A DNA stretch of 64,000 nt. Origin: Prevotella sp. (lineage in GTDB: Bacteria > Bacteroidota > Bacteroidia > Bacteroidales > Bacteroidaceae). This document shows, piece by piece, positions 37,100 through 47,640 of the stretch (the first letter of the stretch is position 1; every line of letters starts with the position of its first letter). The notes below the pieces were generated by a model, which did no database searches, was not told the DNA's origin, and saw only the letters and a list, made by a program, of their open reading frames with translations. The stretch is from positions 1 through 64,000 of the forward strand of contig JAEETD010000002.1 in assembly GCA_016290175.1 (NCBI GenBank), in the 5' to 3' direction. A program made the position numbers and the translations under genes.

Positions 37100-39283
37100 A
37101 TGACGAAAAAAGCCAATCTGCATGAAGCACTGAAGAAGTATTTCGGCTTTGACAAATTCAAAGGTGACCAGGAGAAAATCATCCAGAGTCTGTTGGATGG
37201 AAAGGATACCTTTGTACTGATGCCCACAGGCGGCGGCAAGTCGCTCTGCTATCAGCTGCCCTCGCTGCTGATGGACGGCGTTGCCATCGTGATATCGCCG
37301 TTGATTGCCCTGATGAAGAATCAGGTGGACTTCATCTCACAGCTGAGTGAGCATGAGGGGACAGCCCATTACCTGAACTCGTCGCTGAACAAGGCGGCCA
37401 TTGATCAGGTGAAGACAGATATTCAGGCAGGCATCACCAAATTGCTGTACGTTGCACCTGAGTCGCTTACAAAAGAGGAGAATGTGGAGTTCCTCAAATC
37501 GGTGAAGATATCATTTTATGCCGTCGACGAGGCCCATTGTATATCGGAGTGGGGTCATGACTTCCGTCCGGAATACCGTCGTATTCGTCCGATCGTGAAC
37601 GAGATCGGACAGGCGCCCATCATTGCGCTGACGGCGACGGCCACTGACAAGGTACGATCGGATATCAAGAAGAACCTGGGTATCATGGACGCCAAGGAGT
37701 TCAAGAGCTCGTTTAACCGTCCGAACCTCTATTATGAGGTACGTTCCAAGACGAAGGATGTCGACAAGGATATTATCCGTTTTATCAAGCAGCATCCAGG
37801 CAAGAGCGGCATTATCTACTGTCTCTCGCGTAAGAAAGTGGAGGAGTTGGCGGCCATCCTCAGGGCCAATGACATCAAGGCGGCGGCCTATCATGCCGGA
37901 CTCGATTCACCCACCCGTACCCAGACACAGGATGATTTCCTGATGGAGAATATCGATGTAATCGTGGCCACCATCGCTTTTGGCATGGGTATTGACAAAC
38001 CCGATGTGCGTTTTGTCATCCATTACGACATACCTAAGTCGCTTGAAGGCTATTACCAGGAAACGGGCCGCGCCGGTCGTGATGGCGGTGAGGGCATCTG
38101 TCTGGCCTTCTATTCGAGCAAGGATCTCGATAAGTTGGAGAAATTCATGGAGGGCAAGCCCGTGGCCGAACAGGATATCGGTCGTCAGTTGCTCGTGGAG
38201 ACGGCAGCATACGCCGAGACAAGTGTCTGCCGGAGAAAGATGCTGTTGCATTATTTCGGAGAGATTTACGACCGCGAGAACTGTGGCAACTGCGATAACT
38301 GTCTGCATCCGAAGACGAAGATCGAAGCCATGAACCAGTTGGTGACCGTGTTACAGGTGATTCAGCGCATCAAGGAGAACTTCCGCTCAGACTATGTGAT
38401 AGATTTCATTATCGGCAAGGAGACAGAGGAGATTATAGCCCACAAACACCATGAGTACGATGAGTTCGGCATCGGTGAGGATGATGACCCGAAGATCTGG
38501 AACCCCGTGATCCGACAGGCACTGCTCATGGGCTATCTGAAGAAGGAAGTAGAGAACTACGGTATCCTGAAGATTACTTCTGCAGGCAAGAAATTCCTGA
38601 AGGCTCCGCAGTCGTTCATGATTGTGAAGGACGCTGAGTTCAGTGATGAGGTGGATGGCGGTGGCGACCACGAAGGTGCGGCTGGTGCCCTTGATCCCAC
38701 GTTGGCTGCCATGCTGCGTGACCTGCGTAAGAAGGTGTCCAAGAGGATGGAACGTCCGCCATATGTTATCTTCCAGGATGTGAGCATTGACCAGATGGCC
38801 ACCGACTATCCCGTGACGCTCGAAGAACTGAAGAATATCCAGGGTGTGGGCGAAGGAAAGGTGAAACAGCCTTACGCCAAGGAGTTTGTAGACCTCATCA
38901 AGAAATACTGCGATGAGAACGAGATAGAGCGTCAGGTGGACCTGCGCGTGCGTACGGTGGCCAAGAAATCGATGCTGAAGGTGAAGATCATCCAGAGCAT
39001 TGACCGTCAGGTGGCTCTCGATGATATCGCCAATGCCCAGGGCATCGACTTCGATGAGCTCCTCTCGGAGATCGAGGCCATCGTCTATAGTGGTACCAAA
39101 CTGAATATCGACTATTTCCTTGAAGAGGTGATGGACGAGGATCATATCGATGATATCTATGATTATTTCGCCGAGTCGGATACCGACCGTCTGAGTGTGG
39201 CCCAGGATGAGTTGGGCGGTGAGTATTCGGAAGATGAAATCAGGCTCGTCCGTATCAAGTTCCTTTCGGAAATGGCGAATTAA
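37100..39283 (+). CDS. recQ: ATP-dependent DNA helicase RecQ
   Basis: A 727-residue superfamily 2 helicase. Motif I MPTGGGKSLCYQLP, DEAH motif AVDEAHCISEWGHDFRPEYR and motif VI QETGRAGRDG are present. The RQC zinc-binding cysteines (CRRKMLLHYFGE, NCGNCDNC) follow, then winged-helix and HRDC domains. Behind the HRDC there are ~100 extra residues to the acidic C terminus, as in many Bacteroidetes RecQ proteins. It unwinds DNA in recombination and fork repair. The place after tig-clpP-clpX is conserved in the group. Confidence 0.95.
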   Translation: MTKKANLHEALKKYFGFDKFKGDQEKIIQSLLDGKDTFVLMPTGGGKSLCYQLPSLLMDGVAIVISPLIALMKNQVDFISQLSEHEGTAHYLNSSLNKAAIDQVKTDIQAGITKLLYVAPESLTKEENVEFLKSVKISFYAVDEAHCISEWGHDFRPEYRRIRPIVNEIGQAPIIALTATATDKVRSDIKKNLGIMDAKEFKSSFNRPNLYYEVRSKTKDVDKDIIRFIKQHPGKSGIIYCLSRKKVEELAAILRANDIKAAAYHAGLDSPTRTQTQDDFLMENIDVIVATIAFGMGIDKPDVRFVIHYDIPKSLEGYYQETGRAGRDGGEGICLAFYSSKDLDKLEKFMEGKPVAEQDIGRQLLVETAAYAETSVCRRKMLLHYFGEIYDRENCGNCDNCLHPKTKIEAMNQLVTVLQVIQRIKENFRSDYVIDFIIGKETEEIIAHKHHEYDEFGIGEDDDPKIWNPVIRQALLMGYLKKEVENYGILKITSAGKKFLKAPQSFMIVKDAEFSDEVDGGGDHEGAAGALDPTLAAMLRDLRKKVSKRMERPPYVIFQDVSIDQMATDYPVTLEELKNIQGVGEGKVKQPYAKEFVDLIKKYCDENEIERQVDLRVRTVAKKSMLKVKIIQSIDRQVALDDIANAQGIDFDELLSEIEAIVYSGTKLNIDYFLEEVMDEDHIDDIYDYFAESDTDRLSVAQDELGGEYSEDEIRLVRIKFLSEMAN

Positions 39284-39298
39284 AGGTAAAAGGTTACA

Positions 39299-40938
<1,640 letters not shown>

Positions 40939-40939
<1 letters not shown>

Positions 40940-40973
40940 TGAATAGTGAAAAGTGAATAGTCATAAGTGAAAA
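40939..40973 (+). repeat. 7-bp repeat between guaB and the parvulin gene
   Basis: Five units: GTGAATA, GTGAAAA, GTGAATA, GTCATAA, GTGAAAA. The first G is the last base of the guaB TAG stop. Confidence 0.8.
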
Positions 40974-41000
40974 ATGGTTGAAACTATGAGTAGAGAAATA

Positions 41001-42470
41001 ATGAAGGGTCAGACCATGTGGTGGATGAGAGTGGTAGTGGTACTATTCACTATTCACTATTCACTATTCACTGCATCTGCTCAGTCCGATCCGATTATAA
41101 TGACCATCAACGGTGTGCCTGTGCCCCGTTCTGAGTTCGAGTATTCCTACAATAAGAACAATGGTGCTGATGTGATTGACAAGAAAACGGTGGATGAGTA
41201 TGTGGACCTGTTCATCAATTACAAGTTGAAAGTGGCTGCGGCCCTCGATGCCCATTACGATACGCTGACCTCATTCAAACAGGAATATACGATGTATCGT
41301 GACCAGCAGGTGCGTCCTACGATGGCCACCGATGCCGATGTGCTCGTGGAGGCCAGGAAGGTCTATGACCGTGCAAAGGACCAGATCGGTCCCCGTGGCC
41401 TGATATTGCCTGCCCATATCCTGATTAAGGTTTCTACGCAGGCTACCCAAGCTGAGCAGGACGAGGCCAAGCAGCGTATCGACTCTGTCTACAAGGCCCT
41501 GAGGAGTGGTGCCGACTTCGCTGACCTGGCCAAGAAGGTGTCTGACGACAAGTCGACGGCTGTTAACGGTGGACAGTTGCCTTACTGGATTGGTCCGAAT
41601 CAGGCTTTCAAGGAGTTTGAGGATGCCGCATACGCCCTGCAGACGGGTGAGATGAGTCAACCCGTGCTTTCTCCCGCTGGTTGGCATGTGATACAGATGA
41701 AGGGTCGTAAGCAGTTGGAACCCTTCGATTCACTGAAGACTCAGATTGTGAAGAGTATCGAACAGCAGGGTGTCCGCGAACAGATTGCCAAGCAGCGTGT
41801 GAAGAGTGAGGTGGACGCCTCTGCCGGCGCCCTCACGGCTGAGAAGGTGATGGACCGTCGTGCGGACTCGTTGGCGGCAGCTGATCCTGAGATGAAATAC
41901 CTGATGAAGGAATACCACGACGGTCTGTTGCTCTATGAGATCAGCAAGCAGATGGTCTGGGACAAGGGCAGCACCGATGAGGCTGGTCTGCAGGCCTATT
42001 TCAATGATCATAAGAAGGACTATGTGTGGTCGGAGCCCCGTTATAAGGGCATTGCCTACCACGTGAAGGACAAGGCCGATGTAAAGGCTGTGAAGAACAG
42101 TGTGAAGAAATTGCCCTTCGATCAGTGGGCTGATAAGCTGCGTTCTACGTTCAATCCTGATTCCGTGGTTCGTATCCGTGTGGAGATCGGTATCTTCAAA
42201 CCTGGTGACAATGCCCTCGTGGACACGGAAGTCTTCAAGACCGCGCCCAAGAACGGGGCAAATGACAAGCAGGCAGCTGTGTTGAAGGATTATCCCATCT
42301 CTGCCGTCTATGGTAAGAAACTGAAGCGTCCTGAAAACTATACCGATGTGCGCGGACAAGTGGTGAACGACTATCAGGATATGTTGGAGAAGGCCTGGGT
42401 CTATGACCTGCGACAGAAGTATTCCTTCTCCGTGAATAAGGATGTATTGAAAACCGTCAATAAGCATTAA
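41001..42470 (+). CDS. Parvulin-type peptidyl-prolyl isomerase / OMP chaperone
   Basis: A 489-residue periplasmic protein of the SurA/PrsA kind. The parvulin domain is at about residues 130-235: LPAHILIKVSTQATQAEQ, GADFADLAKKVSDDKSTA, GGQLPYWIG and PVLSPAGWHVIQMKGRK. SurA-like N-terminal helices come before it. The signal peptide reads MRVVVVLFTIHYSLFTASAQ, and its core LFTIHYSLFT is encoded by four perfect ACTATTC units. The start is not certain: ATGs at 40974, 40986, 41001, 41016 and 41025 are all in frame; 41001 is chosen because it gives a short charged lead to the signal core. It begins an operon with two further envelope genes. Confidence 0.88.
   Translation: MKGQTMWWMRVVVVLFTIHYSLFTASAQSDPIIMTINGVPVPRSEFEYSYNKNNGADVIDKKTVDEYVDLFINYKLKVAAALDAHYDTLTSFKQEYTMYRDQQVRPTMATDADVLVEARKVYDRAKDQIGPRGLILPAHILIKVSTQATQAEQDEAKQRIDSVYKALRSGADFADLAKKVSDDKSTAVNGGQLPYWIGPNQAFKEFEDAAYALQTGEMSQPVLSPAGWHVIQMKGRKQLEPFDSLKTQIVKSIEQQGVREQIAKQRVKSEVDASAGALTAEKVMDRRADSLAAADPEMKYLMKEYHDGLLLYEISKQMVWDKGSTDEAGLQAYFNDHKKDYVWSEPRYKGIAYHVKDKADVKAVKNSVKKLPFDQWADKLRSTFNPDSVVRIRVEIGIFKPGDNALVDTEVFKTAPKNGANDKQAAVLKDYPISAVYGKKLKRPENYTDVRGQVVNDYQDMLEKAWVYDLRQKYSFSVNKDVLKTVNKH
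41042..41069 (+). repeat. 7-bp repeat encoding a signal-peptide core
   Basis: Four perfect ACTATTC units, the reverse complement of GTGAATA shifted by two. In the gene's frame they encode LFTIHYSLFT. Confidence 0.9.
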
Positions 42471-42484
42471 TCGTCATTAAATAG

Positions 42485-43915
42485 ATGAAGACAACAAGAA
42501 ATCTTATCTTTGCCCTCTTCCTGGCCGTGCCCTTCCTGGGTATTGCCTCTATTCCTCATGCTCCGAAGACGATGTCTGGTCAGGCTCCGGCAGACTCAGC
42601 CCTTTCCGTGCCTGAGCATGCCGTGATCGACGAGGTGATCTGGGTGGTAGGCGATGAGGCTGTCCTGAAGTCGGATGTGGAAGCCTTGCGTATGCAGGCT
42701 GCGATGGAAGGTGTGAAATGGAATGGCGACCCCGACTGTGCCATCCCCGAGCAGATAGCCGTCAACAAGCTCTTCCTCCATCAGGCCGATATCGACAGTA
42801 TCGAGGTGACAGAGGCTGATGTGGCTCAGGAGGTGGAACAGCAGATCAGTTATTGGTTGGAGATGGTGGACGGTTCCCGTGAGCGTCTCGAGGAATACAA
42901 GCACCAGACGATTTCACAGATGCGTCAGGAACTGCGTCAGGAGATGCGTGACCGTCGTAAGATCCAGAAAATGAAGATGAAACTGGTGGAGGATATCTCC
43001 GTGACACCCGCTGATGTACGTCGTTATTTCAATAACTTGCCACAGGATAGTCTGCCTTATGTGCCTACGGAGGTTGAAGTGCAGATCGTGACGCTGACAC
43101 CGCGTATCGATCCCGAGGAGATCAACCGTGTGAAGGATGAATTGCGTGACTATACCGATCGTGTGACGAAGGGAGAGACCTCTTTCCAGGCTCTTGCCCG
43201 TCTCTATTCCGAAGACCCGGGTTCTGCCCGTCAGGGAGGAGAACTGGGTCTGATGGGTCGTGCCACCCTTGATCCTGCATTTGCCGCTGTGGCCTTCAAT
43301 CTCACCGATCCGAAGAAAATCTCGAAGATTGTGGAGTCGGAGTTCGGTTACCATATCATCCAGCTTGTGGAGAAACGTGGTGACAAGGTCAATGTGCGTC
43401 ATATCCTGAAGAAACCTGTCGTTTCTGATGAGGCTATTGAGAAGGCAATTGGTCGTCTGGACTCCATTGCGGCAGATATCCGTCAAGAGAAGTTCTCCTT
43501 TGAGGAGGCTGCCAGTCTGTTGTCTGACGACAAGGACACCCATAATAACAAAGGTCTGATGTCGAACACCAATATGCAGACCGGTCGTATTTCTTCGAAG
43601 TTCCAGATGCAGGATCTGCCTCAGGAAGTGGCAAAGGTGGTGGATACCATGCAGGTAGGACAGATTTCACAGGCTTTCCAGATGATTAACCAGCGCGGTA
43701 AGACCGTTTGTGCTATTGTAAAACTGAAGAACCGTGTGGAAGGCCATAAGGCTTCTATCTCAGAGGATTTCCAGGTGATGAAGGATGTGGTACTCAATAA
43801 GCGCAATGAGGAGCGCGTTCATCAGTGGGTGGTCGATAAGATCAAGTCGGTCTATACCAGGCTGAATGAGAATTACCGGGACTGTAAATTTGAGTACGAG
43901 GGATGGTTTAAGTAG
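42485..43915 (+). CDS. SurA-like periplasmic chaperone / peptidyl-prolyl isomerase
   Basis: A 476-residue exported protein (signal peptide MKTTRNLIFALFLAVPFLGIA) with a SurA-type N-terminal domain (AVIDEVIWVVGDEAVLKSDV) and two parvulin domains: VEVQIVTLTPRIDPEE to GYHIIQLVEKRGDKV, and VRHILKKPVVSD with a less clear second half. It should guide outer-membrane proteins to the BAM complex. It starts 14 nt after the first parvulin gene. The first domain lacks some usual active-site residues, so chaperone activity may be its main role. Confidence 0.9.
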   Translation: MKTTRNLIFALFLAVPFLGIASIPHAPKTMSGQAPADSALSVPEHAVIDEVIWVVGDEAVLKSDVEALRMQAAMEGVKWNGDPDCAIPEQIAVNKLFLHQADIDSIEVTEADVAQEVEQQISYWLEMVDGSRERLEEYKHQTISQMRQELRQEMRDRRKIQKMKMKLVEDISVTPADVRRYFNNLPQDSLPYVPTEVEVQIVTLTPRIDPEEINRVKDELRDYTDRVTKGETSFQALARLYSEDPGSARQGGELGLMGRATLDPAFAAVAFNLTDPKKISKIVESEFGYHIIQLVEKRGDKVNVRHILKKPVVSDEAIEKAIGRLDSIAADIRQEKFSFEEAASLLSDDKDTHNNKGLMSNTNMQTGRISSKFQMQDLPQEVAKVVDTMQVGQISQAFQMINQRGKTVCAIVKLKNRVEGHKASISEDFQVMKDVVLNKRNEERVHQWVVDKIKSVYTRLNENYRDCKFEYEGWFK

Positions 43916-43918
43916 ACG

Positions 43919-45487
43919 ATGAAGAAGGCCGTTTATTTCTTGATGATTGTATTTCTTCTGGCTGTGGCGGGTGCCGAGGCCCAGAAGAAGCGACCTGCCA
44001 GAAAACGGCCGGCGCGGAAGACCGTGAAGGATGACCGCGTCTATCTCGTGCATGCCGATGTGCTTCATTTCGACCAGTATAAGGATCCCGATGCCACGAT
44101 TCTCAACGGTAAGGTCCATTTTACCCATGCCGGTGCCCGTCTGTATTGCGATAGTGCCTATTTCTATGAGGCCAGTAATTCGTTTGAGGCTTTCGGTCAT
44201 GTGAAGATGTATCAGGGCGATACCCTCTCTCTGACCTCCGACTATGCCTATTACGACGGTAACGAGCAAATGGCAAGGGCCCGTTATAATGTGGTGCTCA
44301 AGAACCGCAAGACCACACTCTACACCGACTCTCTAGACTTTGACCGTCTGTATGATAATGCCTACTTCTTCGAAGGCGGTAAGATGATTGACGGTAAGAC
44401 CACGTTGACTTCCGATTGGGGTGAATACAATACCAAGAGTAAGATGTCGGTCTTCAATTTCGACGTGAAGATGAAGAGCCCGAAATTCTATCTCACCACC
44501 GACACCCTTTATTACGACAATGCCCGTTCTGTCGCCCATATTGTCGGTCCTTCGCATATCACATCAGGTAACAGTCGTATCTATTCCGAGGAGGGCTATT
44601 ACGATACGAGAAACGACCAGGCCACGCTTTTGAACCGTTCGGTGCTCAATAATCAGGGAAAGTCGATGGTGGGCGATAGTGTCTATTACGACAGTAAGCA
44701 GGGTTTCAGTCAGGCTTTCCGGAATGTCGTCTACGTGGACTCTGTAAACAAGAACAAGATGACCGGCAATTACGGTGAATACTGGGAGAACACCGGTTAT
44801 GCGTTGTGTACTGACTCTGCGGTGGCCATCGACTATTCGCAAGGCGACTCCCTGTTTATGCATGCCGATACCCTGAAGGTCATCACCTTTAACATCGAGA
44901 CCGACTCCGTCTATCGTAAGATCCACGCATACCATCATGTCCGGGCCTATCGTACCGATGTACAGGCTGTCTGCGACTCGCTGGTCTATAACTCCCTCGA
45001 CTCCTGTATGACGATGTACTTCGATCCTATCGTCTGGAACTATAATCAGCAGTTGTTGGGTGACCGGATCGATGTGTTCATGAAAGACTCCCTTATCGAC
45101 CATGCCCACGTCATCAACAATGCCTTCTCCATCCAGCAGTTGAAGAGCGACACCACATTGTATAACCAGGTGTCGTCGAAGGAGATGTTTGCTTACTTTA
45201 TAGATGGCAAGATCCACGAGACACGGGCCAAGGACAATGTGTTGATCGGCTATTTCTTCGAGGAAGGCGACTCAGTGGCCATCATCTATAATTATCAGGA
45301 GACCACTGAGATGCGTATGTTCCTGAAGGACCGTAAGTTGGAGCGGGTATGGACGCCGAAGACCTCGGGGACCATGTATCCACCCAACCAGATTCCTGCC
45401 GACAAGAAGCGTCTTCAGGGTTTCGCCTGGTATAACTATGTCCGTCCCCGTGACCGTTATGACATCTTTAATTGGCGGAAGAAGTGA
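43919..45487 (+). CDS. OstA-like protein (LptA/LptD N-domain family)
   Basis: A 522-residue exported protein (signal peptide MKKAVYFLMIVFLLAVAGAEA, then a basic patch KKRPARKRPARK). It is built from OstA-type beta-jellyroll repeats: VYLVHADVLHFDQYKDPDA, LNGKVHFTHAGARLYCDSAY, FEAFGHVKMYQGDTLSLTSD and similar later lines (VYYDSKQGFSQAFRNVVYVD). Such folds carry LPS across the periplasm. It is longer than LptA and lacks the LptD barrel; Bacteroidetes often have such a protein. It starts 3 nt after the SurA-like gene. Confidence 0.85.
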   Translation: MKKAVYFLMIVFLLAVAGAEAQKKRPARKRPARKTVKDDRVYLVHADVLHFDQYKDPDATILNGKVHFTHAGARLYCDSAYFYEASNSFEAFGHVKMYQGDTLSLTSDYAYYDGNEQMARARYNVVLKNRKTTLYTDSLDFDRLYDNAYFFEGGKMIDGKTTLTSDWGEYNTKSKMSVFNFDVKMKSPKFYLTTDTLYYDNARSVAHIVGPSHITSGNSRIYSEEGYYDTRNDQATLLNRSVLNNQGKSMVGDSVYYDSKQGFSQAFRNVVYVDSVNKNKMTGNYGEYWENTGYALCTDSAVAIDYSQGDSLFMHADTLKVITFNIETDSVYRKIHAYHHVRAYRTDVQAVCDSLVYNSLDSCMTMYFDPIVWNYNQQLLGDRIDVFMKDSLIDHAHVINNAFSIQQLKSDTTLYNQVSSKEMFAYFIDGKIHETRAKDNVLIGYFFEEGDSVAIIYNYQETTEMRMFLKDRKLERVWTPKTSGTMYPPNQIPADKKRLQGFAWYNYVRPRDRYDIFNWRKK

Positions 45488-45511
45488 GATAAGAGGAGAG
45501 AGGAAAGGGAA

Positions 45512-47368
45512 ATGTCTGATATAATCCATCTTTTGCCCGATAGTGTTGCCAACCAGATTGCAGCTGGTGAGGTGATCCAGCGGCCTGCTTCTGTTATCAA
45601 GGAGCTGGTGGAGAATGCCGTTGATGCCGGTGCCCATACCATCAACGTGATAGTGGTTGATGCCGGACGTACCTCCATTCAGGTGATTGACGATGGCTGT
45701 GGTATGTCATCGACGGATGCCCGTCTGGCTTTTGAACGTCATGCAACGTCAAAGATCAAGCAGGCCGACGACCTCTTTGACCTTCATACGATGGGTTTCA
45801 GGGGTGAGGCACTTGCCTCTATCGCCGCTGTGGCTCAGGTGGAACTGCAGACGCGTATGGCCGCTGACGAGATTGGCACTCAGCTCTCCATCGCTGGTTC
45901 GAAGGTCCTTGACCAGCAGCCTGTGGCTTGTCCTGTAGGTTGTAATTTCCGGGTGGAGAATCTCTTTTATAATGTTCCGGCCCGTAGGAAATTCCTCAAG
46001 TCGAATGCCACCGAACTGAACAATATCCTCACCGCCTACGAGCGCATTGCACTGGTTTATCCCGACATTCATTTCACCTTCCATCATAATGGCGCAGAGC
46101 TGTTGAACCTGAAACCTGGTAGCCTGCGCCAGCGTATTACCGATGTGTTTGGCAAGCAGTACGGACAGGATCTGTTGCCTGTGGAGGCAGATACGGTGAT
46201 GTGTCGTGTGACGGGGTTTGTGTCTAAGCCCGAGGCCGCCCGGAAGAAAGGTGGCAACGACTATTTCTTCGTCAACGGGCGTTATATGAAGCATCCCTAT
46301 TTCCACAAGGCTGTGATGACCGCCTATGAGCGTCTGGTGCCAGAGGGACTGCAACCTCCCTATTTCCTCTATTTTGAGATCAAGCCCTCGGATATCGATG
46401 TGAACATCCATCCTACGAAGACAGAGATCAAGTTCGAGAACGAACAGGCCATCTGGCAACTGCTGGTGGCTGTTGTCCGCGACGCCATCGGAAAGTTCTG
46501 TGAGATTCCTTCCATTGACTTTGATACCGTTGATAAGCCTGATATCCCGGTCTTTGACCCTTCACACGATCATATCCAGGCCCCGAAGGTCACTTATAAT
46601 CCCTCCTATAACCCCTTTGATCATGCGTCTTCCTCCCATCGTGCACCCTCCTCATGGGAGACACTCTACGAAGGATTGACGCCCACAGCCCCTGACGCCA
46701 CCGAGACGTCGCTTTTCGGTGAAGAGCAGGGGGGCGGAGGTACGGTGGTGACGTCGCGCCTTTTGTCTGACAAATCGCCGGCACATTATCAATATAAGGG
46801 CCAGTATATTATGACGGCGGTGAAGTCCGGTCTGATGGTGATTGACCAGCACCGGGCTGATATCCGTATCCTCTTCGAGCGTTATGCATCGGCAGGTTCT
46901 ACAGAGGGTGGGGGCTCTTCCCAACGTCTGCTGTTTCCCGAGACCATGCAGTTGTCACCATCAGACAGCGTCATCATGGAACAGATCCTTCCCGAATTGT
47001 CTAATCTGGGCTTCGATCTCAGTCCTTTGGGCGGTGGCACCTTCGCGGTGAATGGTATTCCTGCGGGGATGGATGGCGTTGACCCGTTGTCGTTGGTACA
47101 GCAGATCCTGGTTGATGTTGCCGAGCATGATGCGATGGCAGGGGCTGCTTCGCAGACGATCGACCTCTCAGTGTCGCAGTCGTTGCATCTGTCGTTGGCA
47201 CGAGCTGCTGCAATTCCTTATGGTCAGGTCTTGTCGAATGAGGAGATGGAGTCCATAGTGAACAGTCTTTTCTCTTGTTCCAATGTGAACTACACGCCTG
47301 ACGGGAAACCGATCCTGGTGATCCTTCCACAGGCGGATATTGACGGCCTTTTTGATGCAAAACGTTAA
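45512..47368 (+). CDS. mutL: DNA mismatch repair protein MutL
   Basis: A 618-residue GHKL ATPase that links mismatch recognition to strand removal. ATPase motifs are [17 protein letters not shown] and [14 protein letters not shown] disordered Pro/Ser linker is at ~330-410, then the dimer domain. The endonuclease motif DQHAxxExxxxE is altered to [12 protein letters not shown] (from Asp445), and the late metal-site motif (C-x-H-GRP in endonuclease-active MutL) reads NYTPDGKPI (~592). The sequence therefore suggests no endonuclease activity. It lies 24 nt after the OstA-like gene. Confidence 0.93.
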   Translation: MSDIIHLLPDSVANQIAAGEVIQRPASVIKELVENAVDAGAHTINVIVVDAGRTSIQVIDDGCGMSSTDARLAFERHATSKIKQADDLFDLHTMGFRGEALASIAAVAQVELQTRMAADEIGTQLSIAGSKVLDQQPVACPVGCNFRVENLFYNVPARRKFLKSNATELNNILTAYERIALVYPDIHFTFHHNGAELLNLKPGSLRQRITDVFGKQYGQDLLPVEADTVMCRVTGFVSKPEAARKKGGNDYFFVNGRYMKHPYFHKAVMTAYERLVPEGLQPPYFLYFEIKPSDIDVNIHPTKTEIKFENEQAIWQLLVAVVRDAIGKFCEIPSIDFDTVDKPDIPVFDPSHDHIQAPKVTYNPSYNPFDHASSSHRAPSSWETLYEGLTPTAPDATETSLFGEEQGGGGTVVTSRLLSDKSPAHYQYKGQYIMTAVKSGLMVIDQHRADIRILFERYASAGSTEGGGSSQRLLFPETMQLSPSDSVIMEQILPELSNLGFDLSPLGGGTFAVNGIPAGMDGVDPLSLVQQILVDVAEHDAMAGAASQTIDLSVSQSLHLSLARAAAIPYGQVLSNEEMESIVNSLFSCSNVNYTPDGKPILVILPQADIDGLFDAKR

Positions 47369-47388
47369 AAAACGTCAACATTCAGCAA

Positions 47389-47420
47389 CTTTTCACTTTT
47401 CACTTTTCACTTTTCACTTT
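47389..47420 (-). repeat. 7-bp repeat before the tRNA-Val promoter
   Basis: Four perfect CTTTTCA units at 47389-47416 and a partial fifth (CTTT), 7 bp before the -7 box. The reverse complement is TGAAAAG, in phase with GTGAAAA. Confidence 0.85.
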
Positions 47421-47427
47421 TTTGTTG

Positions 47428-47435
47428 TACCTTTG
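47428..47435 (+). promoter_or_regulatory. -7 box TACCTTTG for tRNA-Val
   Basis: TACCTTTGCACTC matches TAnnTTTG and ends 18 nt before the tRNA 5' end. Confidence 0.75.
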
Positions 47436-47453
47436 CACTCGCTTTTGAAAAAA

Positions 47454-47528
47454 GGGCGTTTAGCTCAGCTGGTTTAGAGCATCTGCCTTACAAGCAGAGG
47501 GTCGGCGGTTCGAATCCGTCAACGCCCA
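47454..47528 (+). tRNA. tRNA-Val (anticodon UAC)
   Basis: Acceptor arms GGGCGTT and AACGCCC pair, with discriminator A. The D-arm reads AGCTCAGCTGGTTTAGAGC. Stem TCTGC/GCAGA encloses loop CTTACAA, so the anticodon is TAC (Val). The T-loop reads TTCGAAT. CCA is not encoded (ACAAAA follows). Confidence 0.96.
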
Positions 47529-47540
47529 CAAAATGAAGTT

Positions 47541-47568
47541 TCAGATGAAAATCTGAGGCTTTTTTTTT
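47541..47568 (+). terminator. Terminator after tRNA-Val
   Basis: TCAGAT and ATCTGA pair around GAAA, followed by GGC and nine T's. Confidence 0.8.
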
Positions 47569-47588
47569 GTTGTTTAAAATTAAATGAC

Positions 47589-47596
47589 TACCTTTG
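47589..47596 (+). promoter_or_regulatory. -7 box TACCTTTG for the phenylacetate-CoA ligase gene
   Basis: TACCTTTGTGCCC matches TAnnTTTG, 44 nt before the ATG. Confidence 0.7.
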
Positions 47597-47640
47597 TGCC
47601 CATAAACCCAACAAACCCATAAAACGAAAGACAAAGACTT

